Shown: piece after piece, positions 54,376 through 64,000 of the stretch
Numbering within the stretch: the stretch's first letter is position 1
Layout of the letters: each line of letters begins with the position of its first letter
Assembly: GCA_937922675.1 (NCBI GenBank)
Contig: CALAJN010000011.1
Coordinates: forward strand, 62,001 to 126,000
DNA from: an uncultured Granulosicoccaceae bacterium
GTDB lineage: Bacteria > Pseudomonadota > Gammaproteobacteria > Granulosicoccales > Granulosicoccaceae
Length of the DNA stretch: 64,000 nucleotides
Direction: 5' to 3'
Position numbers and translations under genes: made by a program
Notes under the pieces: model-generated
Told to the model about the DNA's origin: nothing
Seen by the model: only the letters and a program-made list of their open reading frames with translations
The model's database searches: none

Positions 54376-55959
54376 CTATTTGACGTCGCGGTGATGCACG
54401 AAACCTGTGCCTTGCTCGGTCTGTACCTGGTACCAGGCGCCATCGACTTTCGAGACAGGCAGTGAGGTTCCGGGAGACACGCGCATCAGCAGACTTGAGG
54501 AGAAGTCGGCATCGTTGTAGACCGCTTTCGGGTAGTAGGTGCCGCTGATCATGATCTCGCTCGTGGCTTGCGCGCCGGTGGCGTCCGTACCGAGGTCTAT
54601 TTCGCTGTCCTGACGGAATGCGGCCTCGACGATGGTGATGTCTTGCTCACCCGCGGGTGCCGATTCAAGACTCTCGTCAAGCACTCCGTTGGTGCCAGCC
54701 AAGACAGCTGCACCGGCCTCAAGTGACTCACGCGATGCGTCGGTGACATCAACATCTGGCTGCTCGGACGGCAGGAGGGCCTCGGCGCTGGCTGGGGTTG
54801 CCGGTGTGTCCAGCGCTGCTACCTGTGTTGCTGCTGCAATGGGCGCCAACTCGGCGCGAACCAGGACATCAGGGACAAACACCTCTTGACCCTCGCGCAC
54901 CGCTGTGGCCTGCGAGTCGGTGAAGCCATTGTGTGCAGCGATGGCCTGCCAGTAGGTCGCGTCCCCTGTGGTGCGCTTGGCAAAGTCCCACAAGGTCTCA
55001 CCTGCTTCGATTTCGAATCCGACCGCATCGTCCATCGGTGCAGCCACAGTATCTGAAACAGAGGAGTCTGCTGCTACAACGATGCGAGCCGGCTCTACCG
55101 CGTCATCGGTAGTGACTTCGGCAACTGCTGGCTGTGTGCTCGGGCTCTGCGGTACGACAAGTCGCTCACTGGCTTCAGCGACGAGCACGTCATCGTTTGT
55201 TGCAGGCGCACCGGCGAGCTCAGGACGCAGCATGTCGGCGGGTATGACCAGTGATTGTCCGGGGAACACGGATGCGTCCGGGGCCAGGTTGTTCATATCA
55301 GCGATGACATGCCAATTGGTGGCGTCGCCAGTGGTTGCTTTGGCGATGTCCCAGAGGGTTTCGCTCTCGCCGACTTCGTGTGTGTAGTCTTCAAGCGCTA
55401 CGGTCTGAAGACCCAGCTCACGCGCAGTGGTTGCGTGCTCGGCGCGCGTGTTGAACGAGTCTTCCAATGATGCCTCCTCAGCTCCAATCATCATGGCCGA
55501 GGGCTGGATTGCCGCGCGCTGATTGTCGCCTCGCAGGTCATAGGTCGGCGCTTCGGCCACCGTGACGGCGGGCGCTGTGATCGCTCTATCGATACGTGCC
55601 GAGGCGTTTTGAATGGAGTCGCTCTGGCGCACGGTGCCAGGCATTACGGCATCCTCTTCCATCAGCGCAAGGTCAATCTCGTCAAGCTCGGAGACAATGC
55701 GTTCGCCTCTTCGCTGATTGTCAGCCAGCTGCTCGTTTGCGCGGGTGCCAGAGCCGTCGTTATCGTGCAGCCCGAGCAGGTAGCTGGTGCGATTCCAGGC
55801 GCGAACGGTAAGGTCTGCCGTGGCCGCGCCGGTACGAACAAGAGTGTCGCCCAAGCCTCCACTGTACGGGTCAGAGCCAGTGCTGGCGCAGCCGGTTGCG
55901 GTGACAATGGCTGCGGCTAGCAGGCTTTTCTTGAAGATGGACAGAGAGCTAGTGGGCAT
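54376..55959 (-). CDS. Lipoprotein with two LysM domains and an SH3-like domain
   Basis: A 527-residue lipoprotein (lipobox TATGC, Cys24). Two LysM-type repeats are seen: EVGESETLWDIAKATTGDA ... PGQSLVIPADML and EIEAGETLWDFAKRTTGDA ... REGQEVFVPDVL. Acidic Ala/Thr/Ser linkers separate them. The last 60 residues form an SH3-like domain (GTYYPKAVYNDADFSSSLLM, VSPGTSLPV, WYQVQTEQGTG). The LysM repeats should bind peptidoglycan. ATG 55959 gives a direct signal peptide; an in-frame start at 56025 adds 22 residues. A strong terminator follows. Confidence 0.85.
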   Translation of the reverse strand: MPTSSLSIFKKSLLAAAIVTATGCASTGSDPYSGGLGDTLVRTGAATADLTVRAWNRTSYLLGLHDNDGSGTRANEQLADNQRRGERIVSELDEIDLALMEEDAVMPGTVRQSDSIQNASARIDRAITAPAVTVAEAPTYDLRGDNQRAAIQPSAMMIGAEEASLEDSFNTRAEHATTARELGLQTVALEDYTHEVGESETLWDIAKATTGDATNWHVIADMNNLAPDASVFPGQSLVIPADMLRPELAGAPATNDDVLVAEASERLVVPQSPSTQPAVAEVTTDDAVEPARIVVAADSSVSDTVAAPMDDAVGFEIEAGETLWDFAKRTTGDATYWQAIAAHNGFTDSQATAVREGQEVFVPDVLVRAELAPIAAATQVAALDTPATPASAEALLPSEQPDVDVTDASRESLEAGAAVLAGTNGVLDESLESAPAGEQDITIVEAAFRQDSEIDLGTDATGAQATSEIMISGTYYPKAVYNDADFSSSLLMRVSPGTSLPVSKVDGAWYQVQTEQGTGFVHHRDVK

Positions 55960-56168
55960 GGGAGTTCTCACCTTGGCGCTGAATACGGGGAGGCTCGCCG
56001 GCAACGCGATACGTCTATCCGTCACTTCACCGGCGAAGATGACACCCTTTAGATAGTCGGCATAAGCCGCTGCGTCAAACCGACTTTTCTATCTGAAACG
56101 CGCGCAGTCACTTTCGCTGCAGTGGCTCCCCGGGCGCCGAATAAATGGCGCTCATTGCACGCGCTTGA

Positions 56169-57845
56169 TCAGCCGCGCGCCCAGGTGTCTCGCAGGCTGA
56201 TAACGCGATTGAAGACAGGTCGGTTGGCCTGATGATCTTTTGAATCGGTAATGAAGTATCCGAGTCGCTCAAACTGCACGGGGGTGTTGCTCTGCATCGT
56301 GGCGAGTGAGGCCTCCACTTGAGCTGCTGGCATGGTCACAAGTGAGTTCGGATTCAGGATGCTGGCAGGATCGTGATCAGGCGACGGATGCGCTTCGCTG
56401 TATAGCCTGTCGTACAGGCGTACTTCGCAGAGCACGCTGTGTGCAGCAGATACCCAGTGAATGACGCCCTTGACCTTGCGGCCCTCCGGCTTCTTGCCCA
56501 GGGTGTCGGGGTCGTGAGTGCAATGCAACTCTGTAACCTTGCCAGTGGCATCACGAATCAGTGACTCGCATTTGATGACATAGCTACCACGCAATCGGAC
56601 TTCACCCCCTTCGACAAGTCGCTGCCATTTCGGCGGTGGCACTTCCGCAAAATCCTCGCGTTCTACCCAGATCTCACGCGTGAAATCCACGGGGCGGCTA
56701 CCACGGGTTTCGTCCTGGGGATGGTTCTGAAACTCCAGAGTTTGATGATGGTCCTCAGGGAGATCGGTTATCACGACCTTCAAGGGATCAAGCACGCCTA
56801 GCCGACGCTCTGCATTGAGGTTGAGTTCGTCGCGCACACATCCCTCCAGCACGCCCATATCGATCCAGGCTTCATTCTTGGTCACGCCAATGAGGTCGCA
56901 AAAGCGGCGTATGGCCGCCGGAGGAAATCCACGCCGGCGAAGTCCGGCCAATGTCGGCATTCGTGGATCATCCCAGCCAGCGACATGAGCGTCGTCAATC
57001 AGCTTTGCAAGATAGCGCTTGGATAACAGTGTGTATTCAAGCAATAGCGGACCAAACTCGATCTGTTGAGGGTGTACTGGCGTCTTCAGGGTGTCCAGCA
57101 CCCAGTCGTACAAGGGGCGGTGATCCTCGAACTCAAGGGTGCATAGGGAATGCGTAATGCCCTCGATCGCATCTGACAAGCAGTGCGTGTAGTCGTACAT
57201 CGGGTAGATGGACCAGGTATCGCCGGTACGTACATGTGACACCTTGCGAATCCGGTACAAGGCGGGGTCACGCAGGTTGATGTTGCCTGAGGCCATATCA
57301 ATTTTTGCACGCAAAACATGTGCTCCCTCGTCAAACTCACCTGCTTTCATGCGGGCGAACAGGTCAAGGTTTTCATCGACACTGCGCTCCCTGTATGGAC
57401 TGGGCGTGCCCGGACTGGTCAGTGTGCCGCGCATCTCTCGCATCTGTTCTGCGGTGCTGGAATCAACGTAGGCATTGCCTCCACGAATCAATTCACAGGC
57501 ATAGTCGTACAACTGGTCAAAGTAGTCGGACGCGTGGCGCAGCTCATCCCACTCAAAGCCCAGCCAGGCTACATCGCGCTGGATGGCGGTTATGAACTCG
57601 GCATCCTCCTTGACCGGGTTGGTGTCATCGAAGCGCAGGTTGCATCGCCCCTTGTAGTCGCGCGCGACGCCGAAGTTCAGGCAAATCGACTTGGCGTGCC
57701 CTATGTGCAGGTAGCCATTGGGCTCAGGCGGAAATCGTGTGGCAACAGCACCTTCGTTCTTGCCAGCAGCAAGATCGGCGTCGATGCGGTTACGAATAAA
57801 GTTCACCGGTGCACTGGTGGCATCGGTCGAGTCTTCGGCTGACAT
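56169..57845 (-). CDS. glnS: Glutaminyl-tRNA synthetase
   Basis: A 558-residue class I synthetase charging tRNA-Gln. [15 protein letters not shown] near 41-55 carries the HIGH motif; the KMSKS-type loop is seen as [10 protein letters not shown]; the acceptor region [21 protein letters not shown] and the C-terminal beta-barrel anticodon domain are complete. The presence of glnS agrees with a gamma/beta-proteobacterial host. ATG 57845. Confidence 0.96.
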   Translation of the reverse strand: MSAEDSTDATSAPVNFIRNRIDADLAAGKNEGAVATRFPPEPNGYLHIGHAKSICLNFGVARDYKGRCNLRFDDTNPVKEDAEFITAIQRDVAWLGFEWDELRHASDYFDQLYDYACELIRGGNAYVDSSTAEQMREMRGTLTSPGTPSPYRERSVDENLDLFARMKAGEFDEGAHVLRAKIDMASGNINLRDPALYRIRKVSHVRTGDTWSIYPMYDYTHCLSDAIEGITHSLCTLEFEDHRPLYDWVLDTLKTPVHPQQIEFGPLLLEYTLLSKRYLAKLIDDAHVAGWDDPRMPTLAGLRRRGFPPAAIRRFCDLIGVTKNEAWIDMGVLEGCVRDELNLNAERRLGVLDPLKVVITDLPEDHHQTLEFQNHPQDETRGSRPVDFTREIWVEREDFAEVPPPKWQRLVEGGEVRLRGSYVIKCESLIRDATGKVTELHCTHDPDTLGKKPEGRKVKGVIHWVSAAHSVLCEVRLYDRLYSEAHPSPDHDPASILNPNSLVTMPAAQVEASLATMQSNTPVQFERLGYFITDSKDHQANRPVFNRVISLRDTWARG

Positions 57846-57893
57846 GTGAAATCGTGTTGGAGCGGTCGACCCGAAGTATACGGACGTGGCGGA

Positions 57894-58517
57894 CTAACGC
57901 AGCGCGGCAATGCGTTTTACGTAGCTTTGTGTCTCCGGGAAGGGCGGAATGCCGCCATATTTGTCCACGTTGCCGGGGCCGGCGTTGTAGGCAGCAAGTG
58001 CGAGCGTCTCGTCGCCGAAGCGTGTCAGCATACGCGCCAGATAGCGGGCTCCACCATCGAGATTGGCGGCGGCATCAAAACTGTCTTTGACCCCCAATGA
58101 TCGAGCGGTGTCTGGCATCAGTTGGGTCAGCCCTCGGGCGCCGGCTCGCGACAAAGCCCTCACATCAAAGCAGGATTCAACACGAACCAGTGCTACCAGC
58201 AGATCCGTCTCCAGTCCATGGCGTTCGGCGGCTAGCGCAATCTGTGGTCGCCAATGGCGAGCTCTCGCCTCAAGGGCCCGATTATTCAGGCCGCTGCAGG
58301 ACGAGGCCGCTATGGGTCGACCGAAGTGGGTGCGATAGACGGCTCGCTGCAGACCGTCGCCGGGGGCAACATCGCTGAATACCACGTTGCCATCGGCGTC
58401 TTTATGCTTGTATACCGCATCGGCTGACGCAGGTCCCTGCAGCACGCTCAGGACTACCAGGCCTGCGAGCAGGCACACAGCTGGAATGGATGTAACGGAC
58501 CTATGCACCAAGGGCAT
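57894..58517 (-). CDS. Lytic murein transglycosylase (SLT) with DUF4124 start
   Basis: A 207-residue exported transglycosylase. A signal peptide covers about 1-33. DUF4124-type VYKHKDADGNVVFSD follows. The SLT domain has VRVESCFDVRA with catalytic Glu near 114, GARGLTQLMPDTARSLGV, and ALAAYNAGPGNVDKYGGIPPFPET. ATG 58517 is chosen: the open frame continues 228 codons upstream but that stretch is antisense to the M61 gene and has no signal peptide at its start. It lies 48 bp downstream of glnS. Confidence 0.92.
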   Translation of the reverse strand: MPLVHRSVTSIPAVCLLAGLVVLSVLQGPASADAVYKHKDADGNVVFSDVAPGDGLQRAVYRTHFGRPIAASSCSGLNNRALEARARHWRPQIALAAERHGLETDLLVALVRVESCFDVRALSRAGARGLTQLMPDTARSLGVKDSFDAAANLDGGARYLARMLTRFGDETLALAAYNAGPGNVDKYGGIPPFPETQSYVKRIAALR

Positions 58518-58634
58518 ATCGACCGATGATGCTGATCGAAGAGGCGTCGAGGTGAAAACAGTGATGCTGTCGACTGTTTTGGTCGCGGTACTATCGCGCG
58601 GTCCCACCTTGTTGATCTGCAGCGTCGGCAACTC

Positions 58635-60443
58635 ATGAGCATCTACTACACGGTAAGTCCGGCACGGCCAGATGCGCATATCTATGAGGTGCTGTTCAGG
58701 CTGGAAGGGCCTCTGGAGGCAGGCGAGCACCTCAGCATGGCTCGCTGGATACCTGGTAGCTACATGCTGCGAAACTTCTCCAGGAGTGTCGTGCGCCTTG
58801 AAGCCAATGTGGATGGTTGCGAAGTGACGCTTGACAAGCGCGATACCAGTACCTGGGTGCTGCCGGCAGTAACGAGCTTCTTGCAAGTGCGTCTGGATGT
58901 GTATGCGCACGAGGCCTCGGTACGTGCTGCCTGGCTGGACCGTCAGAGGGGGTTTTTCAACGGCACCAGCGTTTTTCCCTACGTCCGGTCGAAAATGAAC
59001 GACGAGGTGCGTGTGAGGATCGAGGCGCCGCCTCACCCCGAGGGAGCCGAGTGGGAGGTGGCAACCACCCTCACGGGAGTAGACCTGGACGCAGCGGGCT
59101 TTGGGGAATACCGGGCCTCTGACTGGGACGAATTGATTGACCACCCGGTTGAGATGGGGGCGCTTGAAAAGGTGGCTTTCTCTGCCTGTGGGGTGCCACA
59201 TGAGATGGTGCTTTCAGGCGGTTCGCTATTCGATCAGGCACGCCTTGCAGACGATTTGCGCCGTATTTGCGAGTGGCATATTCGGTTCTTTGGGGAGCCG
59301 GCTCCGGTGTCGCGATATCTTTTCCAGACGGCGCTGGTTGAGTCGGGCTATGGCGGGCTTGAACATCGCGCATCCACAGCCCTGATGGCCACCCGCGACA
59401 GTCTTCCTCTACCAGGGGCGGGCGAAGAGTTGGCAGACGGTTATGTGACATTCCTCGGCTTGTGCAGTCACGAGTATTTTCACACCTGGAACGTCAAGCG
59501 CGTCAAGCCACGGCGATTTCAGCCCTATGCACTCGATCGGGAATCTCCCACGCGACTGTTGTGGTTCTTTGAAGGGATCACGTCCTACTATGACGACCTG
59601 GCACTCGTACGCTGTGGCTTGATCGATCAAAAGCGCTACCTGAGCCTACTCGCCAAGACCATCACCCGTGTGCAGCGGGCGGCTGGCCGACACATGCAAA
59701 GCGTCACTGATTCCAGTCTGGATGCCTGGACCAAGTTCTACCTGCAAGATGAGAATGCGCCCAATGCCATCGTCAGCTACTACGCCAAAGGTGCCTTGAT
59801 TGCACTGTGTCTGGATACGTGGATACGTGAAGCCAGCGATGCTCGCGAGTCGCTCGATACACTGATGCACCGGTTGTGGAAGCGCTGGCTGGATAGTGGT
59901 GTCGGGCTTGCAGAACATGAACCGGAACAGCTTGTAAAAGAGCTTGCTGGCGAAGATGTAGCTCAGCGACTCGCATCAATTCTCGACGCTACAGGCGATC
60001 TTCCCTTGGAGGCGGCGCTTGCCTGTTTCGGTGTTGAGTTGCAGTGGAGATCGCGATCAGGGCAGTTGGATACCGGAGCCAATATCGAGAAGGTCTCTTC
60101 GCCTTCGATTCCCTGGTTGGGGGCGACTACTGCTGCCGCTGAAGGTGGTATTCGTTTGACTCAGGTAATGAGTGCAGGGCCTGCAGAACGTGCCGGGCTT
60201 GCGCCAGGGGATGTGCTGATCGCGCTGGGCGGTTTTCGGGTCACGGAGTCTTCACTGGATGACCTGCTTGCGCGCCATCAACGGCAGCAGTCGGTACCGG
60301 CGCATGCCTTTCGTAACGGCCGATTGGTTGAGATCGAGCTCCCCGTTGTGGTGTCGCCAGCCGATACCGCGGTACTGATTGTCAGCAACGTTGAACGGGT
60401 GGATGCATGGTTGGGTGAGACCGAGACCGAGGGTGCTGCGTGA
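58635..60443 (+). CDS. M61 family metallopeptidase with PDZ domain
   Basis: A 602-residue M61 (glycyl aminopeptidase-like) protein. The zinc site HEYFHTWNVKR is at 279-289 and the third ligand Glu in FFEGIT near 313; both flanking N-terminal and C-terminal sheet domains are present. A PDZ domain lies near 500-590 (GLAPGDVLIALGGF). No signal peptide is obvious, so it is cytoplasmic or uncleaved. Its end overlaps birA by 4 bp (GTGA). Confidence 0.93.
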   Translation: MSIYYTVSPARPDAHIYEVLFRLEGPLEAGEHLSMARWIPGSYMLRNFSRSVVRLEANVDGCEVTLDKRDTSTWVLPAVTSFLQVRLDVYAHEASVRAAWLDRQRGFFNGTSVFPYVRSKMNDEVRVRIEAPPHPEGAEWEVATTLTGVDLDAAGFGEYRASDWDELIDHPVEMGALEKVAFSACGVPHEMVLSGGSLFDQARLADDLRRICEWHIRFFGEPAPVSRYLFQTALVESGYGGLEHRASTALMATRDSLPLPGAGEELADGYVTFLGLCSHEYFHTWNVKRVKPRRFQPYALDRESPTRLLWFFEGITSYYDDLALVRCGLIDQKRYLSLLAKTITRVQRAAGRHMQSVTDSSLDAWTKFYLQDENAPNAIVSYYAKGALIALCLDTWIREASDARESLDTLMHRLWKRWLDSGVGLAEHEPEQLVKELAGEDVAQRLASILDATGDLPLEAALACFGVELQWRSRSGQLDTGANIEKVSSPSIPWLGATTAAAEGGIRLTQVMSAGPAERAGLAPGDVLIALGGFRVTESSLDDLLARHQRQQSVPAHAFRNGRLVEIELPVVVSPADTAVLIVSNVERVDAWLGETETEGAA

Positions 60444-61240
60444 GCCTGCCTGATGCTTCGTATGTCACAGAGCAGTTGGCGTCGGCCGGGCATACGATTC
60501 CGGTGCACGCCTTTGAGGCTCTGGGGTCCACCAACGTCTGGCTCGGGCGAAACGATATGCCGGCTGCGGTATGCATAACCGACCATCAGCAGGCAGGCCA
60601 TGGCAGGCGTGGTCGTACCTGGGAGTCTCTGCCGGGCAACATCACAGTGTCCATCGCACAGACTCTGTCGATGCCGATGCACGCTATCACTGTTATCCCT
60701 CTGGTAACGGGTATCGCCTGCGCCGAGGCACTGCGTGCCAGTACCGCGGTTGATGTGCAGGTGAAGTGGCCCAACGATCTGTTGGTCTCGGGGGCCAAGC
60801 TGGGTGGGCTGTTGCATGAGTCTGCTCAAAGGGAGTCAGGCACCCGGATCATTGGCGGCATCGGTATCAATCTGGTGCACGACCCGCGCCTTGCGGACTT
60901 GGGTATCGGAGGGATATCACTTTCAGACCTGGGGGTTGAGCACTCACGCCGCGACGACCTGGTGGCTGTGATCGTCGCTGCGGTACTGGATGCCTGGCAG
61001 GAATGCGCGACGCAGGGCTGGGCTGCCTTCACGCAGCGTTGGCAAGCGGTAGATGCATTGGTCGATCAGCCTGTTCGCGTGCTCACCGGTGTGTCCTGGC
61101 AGGGGGATCATCATGAACCGTACCGCGAGGGCGTGGCTTGTGGCGTAGATGAATCCGGCGCCTTGCGTGTGCGCGTCAGTCCAGATCACATCATCAGCGT
61201 GCATGCCGGGGACGTGAGCGTGCGCCGTCGCGCTGATTGA
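60440..61240 (+). CDS. birA: Biotin-[acetyl-CoA-carboxylase] ligase, class I
   Basis: A 266-residue BirA that attaches biotin to the carboxylase carrier protein. The biotin site GHGRRGRTWESLPGNI near 52-67 and VKWPNDLL near 105-112 are present. There is no N-terminal winged-helix domain, so this is a class I ligase that should not repress the biotin operon. GTG 60440 overlaps the M61 stop (GTGA). The C-terminal beta domain is present. Precedes coaX. Confidence 0.94.
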   Translation: MSLPDASYVTEQLASAGHTIPVHAFEALGSTNVWLGRNDMPAAVCITDHQQAGHGRRGRTWESLPGNITVSIAQTLSMPMHAITVIPLVTGIACAEALRASTAVDVQVKWPNDLLVSGAKLGGLLHESAQRESGTRIIGGIGINLVHDPRLADLGIGGISLSDLGVEHSRRDDLVAVIVAAVLDAWQECATQGWAAFTQRWQAVDALVDQPVRVLTGVSWQGDHHEPYREGVACGVDESGALRVRVSPDHIISVHAGDVSVRRRAD

Positions 61241-61272
61241 TAATGGGCCTAACCCAAGTACGCGAGCTCTCT

Positions 61273-62022
61273 ATGAGACTGTTGGTCGATATCGGGAATT
61301 CCCGGGTGAAGTCAGCTATCGATGATGGCGCTGAGTTGCGTCCCTTGGAAACCTTCGCATGGCACGGGGTGTTTCTCCACGAGGTGCTCGCACGTCACTG
61401 GATTTCGGTGCTCGAGCACGACACACCGACATCGGTGCATGTGTCAAATGTGGCGGGTGATCGCCTGCTGCCGAACATGAAGGCCTGGTGTGTCAAGCAC
61501 TGGGGGCTGGAGCCTGTGAACCTGGCGCAGGCTGCAGAATTCCAGGGTCTGCTCAATGGCTATGCAGACCCTGTAACCCTGGGTGCAGATCGCTGGGCGG
61601 CCATGATCGGTGCGCGGCAGATCTGCAAGGGCGCCCTGTGTGTTGTGGATTCGGGGACGGCAACAACCGTGGATGTTATCGACGAGGCAGGTCAGCATAT
61701 TGGCGGTGCGATTCTGCCCGGGATTTACACAATGCGGCGCTCGCTGGGCAAGTACACGGCGGCCTTGTTCGCCGCGGACACCGAGATAGGCGCCTTTGCC
61801 GACAACACAGCCAGCGGTATCGCGGGCGGGACGGGATTTGCCTCAGTCGGTGCGGTAGACCGATTTGTACAAGAAGCCGAGCAACGCGTGGGCCCGGTTA
61901 CCACCATTCTGACCGGTGGTGAGTCCGAGATTCTGCAGAGCTTTATGCTGAATCCGACGAGGCGCGATCCTCTGCTGGTATTGCGCGGAATCAAGGCTGT
62001 GGCGGACGCCACGGCTGAATAA
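61273..62022 (+). CDS. coaX: Type III pantothenate kinase
   Basis: A 249-residue CoaX, first step of coenzyme A synthesis. The start LLVDIGNSRVKSA (phosphate loop), GADRWAAMIGARQ, VDSGTATTVDVID near 127-139 and GGAILPGI near 147-154 are typical. ATG 61273 is chosen; an upstream TTG at 61237 overlapping the birA stop adds 12 residues unlike the family. birA-coaX order is common in gammaproteobacteria. Confidence 0.94.
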   Translation: MRLLVDIGNSRVKSAIDDGAELRPLETFAWHGVFLHEVLARHWISVLEHDTPTSVHVSNVAGDRLLPNMKAWCVKHWGLEPVNLAQAAEFQGLLNGYADPVTLGADRWAAMIGARQICKGALCVVDSGTATTVDVIDEAGQHIGGAILPGIYTMRRSLGKYTAALFAADTEIGAFADNTASGIAGGTGFASVGAVDRFVQEAEQRVGPVTTILTGGESEILQSFMLNPTRRDPLLVLRGIKAVADATAE

Positions 62023-62057
62023 AGTGGCCGATGGGCCGGGAACAGCGCCAGATGACG

Positions 62058-62086
62058 TTGCGTGTTGTATGAGCTGCGCCTACAAT
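62058..62086 (+). promoter_or_regulatory. tRNA-Thr promoter
   Basis: TTGCGT (62058-62063), a 17-bp spacer and TACAAT (62081-62086), then a GC-rich discriminator, with the mature tRNA 5' end at 62096. The spacing is ideal for sigma-70. Confidence 0.7.
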
Positions 62087-62095
62087 GCTCCCTGC

Positions 62096-62171
62096 GCCGG
62101 CGTAGCTCAGTTGGTAGAGCAACTGTCTTGTAAACAGTAGGTCCGCGGTTCGATCCCGTGTGCCGGCACCA
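62096..62171 (+). tRNA. tRNA-Thr (anticodon UGU)
   Basis: A 76-nt cloverleaf: acceptor stem GCCGGCG paired with TGCCGGC (one G-T pair), the TA-GCTC D arm, anticodon stem ACTGT/ACAGT around loop CTTGTAA with anticodon TGT reading ACA threonine codons, variable loop, T arm with GGTTCGATCCC, discriminator A and an encoded CCA. It follows coaX and is transcribed from the promoter at 62058-62086. Confidence 0.97.
62145..62170 (+). repeat. Copy 1 of the 26-bp tRNA 3'-end repeat
   Basis: The T arm and acceptor 3' end of tRNA-Thr (positions 62145-62170). A downstream copy is present with 24 of 26 identical bases, at 62562-62587. Confidence 0.8.
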
Positions 62172-62726
62172 TATTCAATGCGGGTTCCGAGCCGTTTCGC
62201 GCTGGTTTCAGGCTCTCGGTACCCTGGCTGTAGTCATAGTCATTTTTCGACAGATAGTGTTTGACGGTAAATTGATGCAATCGGTAGCGTGACCGTCGGT
62301 CGCTCAGCGATGACTACCCAGCTATCGCCAGAGCACGCCGATATCTCTGACGTAAACCAGTAATGCAGAGACCGGGCGGGAAGTCTTCGCGACTGCTGTG
62401 ATACCGAACGATACACGCACGCAACGTGGCGCAAGCCTATCGGGGACAGGAGCGCGCAGCCAGATCCCGAAGCAGTTGCAACCTCTGTATCAGCCAATGA
62501 TGAGCTCATTTTCTACTTGCCCGACGCGTTGGGCTCTGCCGTTGTAGCGGCTTCCACTGGTGCGGTTCGATTCTGTGTGCCGGCACCCTGTTCCCCGCAG
62601 AGTCGGGCGGTGCGTAGCGTCGTAGGAATCTGATCGTGGGCTGATAGACTGCCCAACACGCGCGCCTTGGCGGCTATATGCAGCGCGGTTGACTTCCTTC
62701 CTATCATCACCCGGAAACCCCTCCCC
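62172..62726. other. Intergenic region between tRNA-Thr and fadB
   Basis: A 555-bp stretch without a convincing gene. It contains the partial tRNA-like repeat at 62538-62587 and presumably the fadB promoter. A minus-strand frame at 62240-62509 has no ribosome site or domain. The region between the repeats (about 390 bp) carries no integrase. Confidence 0.55.
62538..62587 (+). pseudogene. Truncated tRNA-Thr-like remnant or att-like repeat
   Basis: 62562-62587 matches the tRNA-Thr 3' end at 24 of 26 positions, changes C to T at two. The 11 bases at 62538-62548 also match the tRNA 5' end at 9 of 11, so it may be a decayed tRNA copy with a 26-nt internal deletion, or an attachment-site duplicate left by an integration event. 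Confidence 0.5.

Positions 62727-64000
<1,274 letters not shown>

Noticed and set aside
58518-59201. Long upstream extension of the lytic transglycosylase frame, giving 435 residues
   Set aside because: It is antisense to the M61 gene, has no ribosome site, and the signal peptide begins at ATG 58517.

Overview
The window looks like ordinary chromosomal DNA of a marine gammaproteobacterium. Evidence: the conserved order hisB-hisH-hisA-hisF ... hisI-hisE-tatA-tatB-tatC, LpxL-type acyltransferase and OmpA/LysM lipoproteins of a Gram-negative envelope, glnS, birA-coaX, fadB, a TRAP 2-oxoacid-type transporter, an AcuI-type acryloyl-CoA reductase and a GH16 (laminarinase-type) glucanase. Several secreted proteins carry the same Fn3-like repeat. 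A Granulosicoccus-like member of the Chromatiales would fit, but that is inference from gene content, not a measured phylogeny. I see no prophage, transposase, CRISPR array or defence island.

Layout. 0-7 kb: LysR regulator divergent from a fused ABC exporter, an HNH endonuclease, a lipoprotein with a metallopeptidase-like HExxH, and a secreted GH16 enzyme. 7-11 kb (minus strand): OmpA lipoprotein, a degenerate aspartoacylase-like protein with a C9 tract, a GT2 glycosyltransferase, a DUF6164 protein and AcuI. 11-17 kb: CsaA-type tRNA-binding protein, an unknown exported protein, and dctP-dctQ-dctM plus a zinc dehydrogenase. 17-25 kb: Tat-exported DUF1501 and lipoprotein DUF1800, a DsbA-like protein, two inner-membrane-anchored envelope proteins (coiled coil; BON/OmpA), and a LprI-IalB fusion leading into thiamine pyrophosphokinase.

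25-31 kb: threonine aldolase, VOC protein, and thiBPQ behind a TPP riboswitch. 31-41 kb: lauroyl-type acyltransferase, dtd, and the his-tat-gpmI cluster, broken by an antisense gene for a secreted Fn3 protein. 41-46 kb: heme/HAMP membrane protein, DUF934, siroheme sulfite/nitrite reductase, and half-size YeeE pair (sulfur metabolism). 46-56 kb: sialate-esterase-like enzyme with Fn3 repeats, Uup, DUF853 ATPase, IbaG and small lipoproteins including twin SH3 proteins. 56-64 kb: glnS, lytic transglycosylase, M61 peptidase, birA, coaX, tRNA-Thr(UGU) with a partial downstream copy, and the 5' two thirds of fadB.

Themes. Thiamine diphosphate supply appears twice (thiN kinase; riboswitch-controlled uptake). 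Secreted carbohydrate-active proteins share one repeat module, suggesting a common surface or polysaccharide-binding role. Three genes (GT2, thiN, uup) have no ATG, GTG or TTG at the position required by their family N-termini, and appear to use CTG or ATC. The most intriguing possibility is that the C9 tract in the aspartoacylase-like gene acts as an on/off switch that also reaches the glycosyltransferase overlapping its stop codon.
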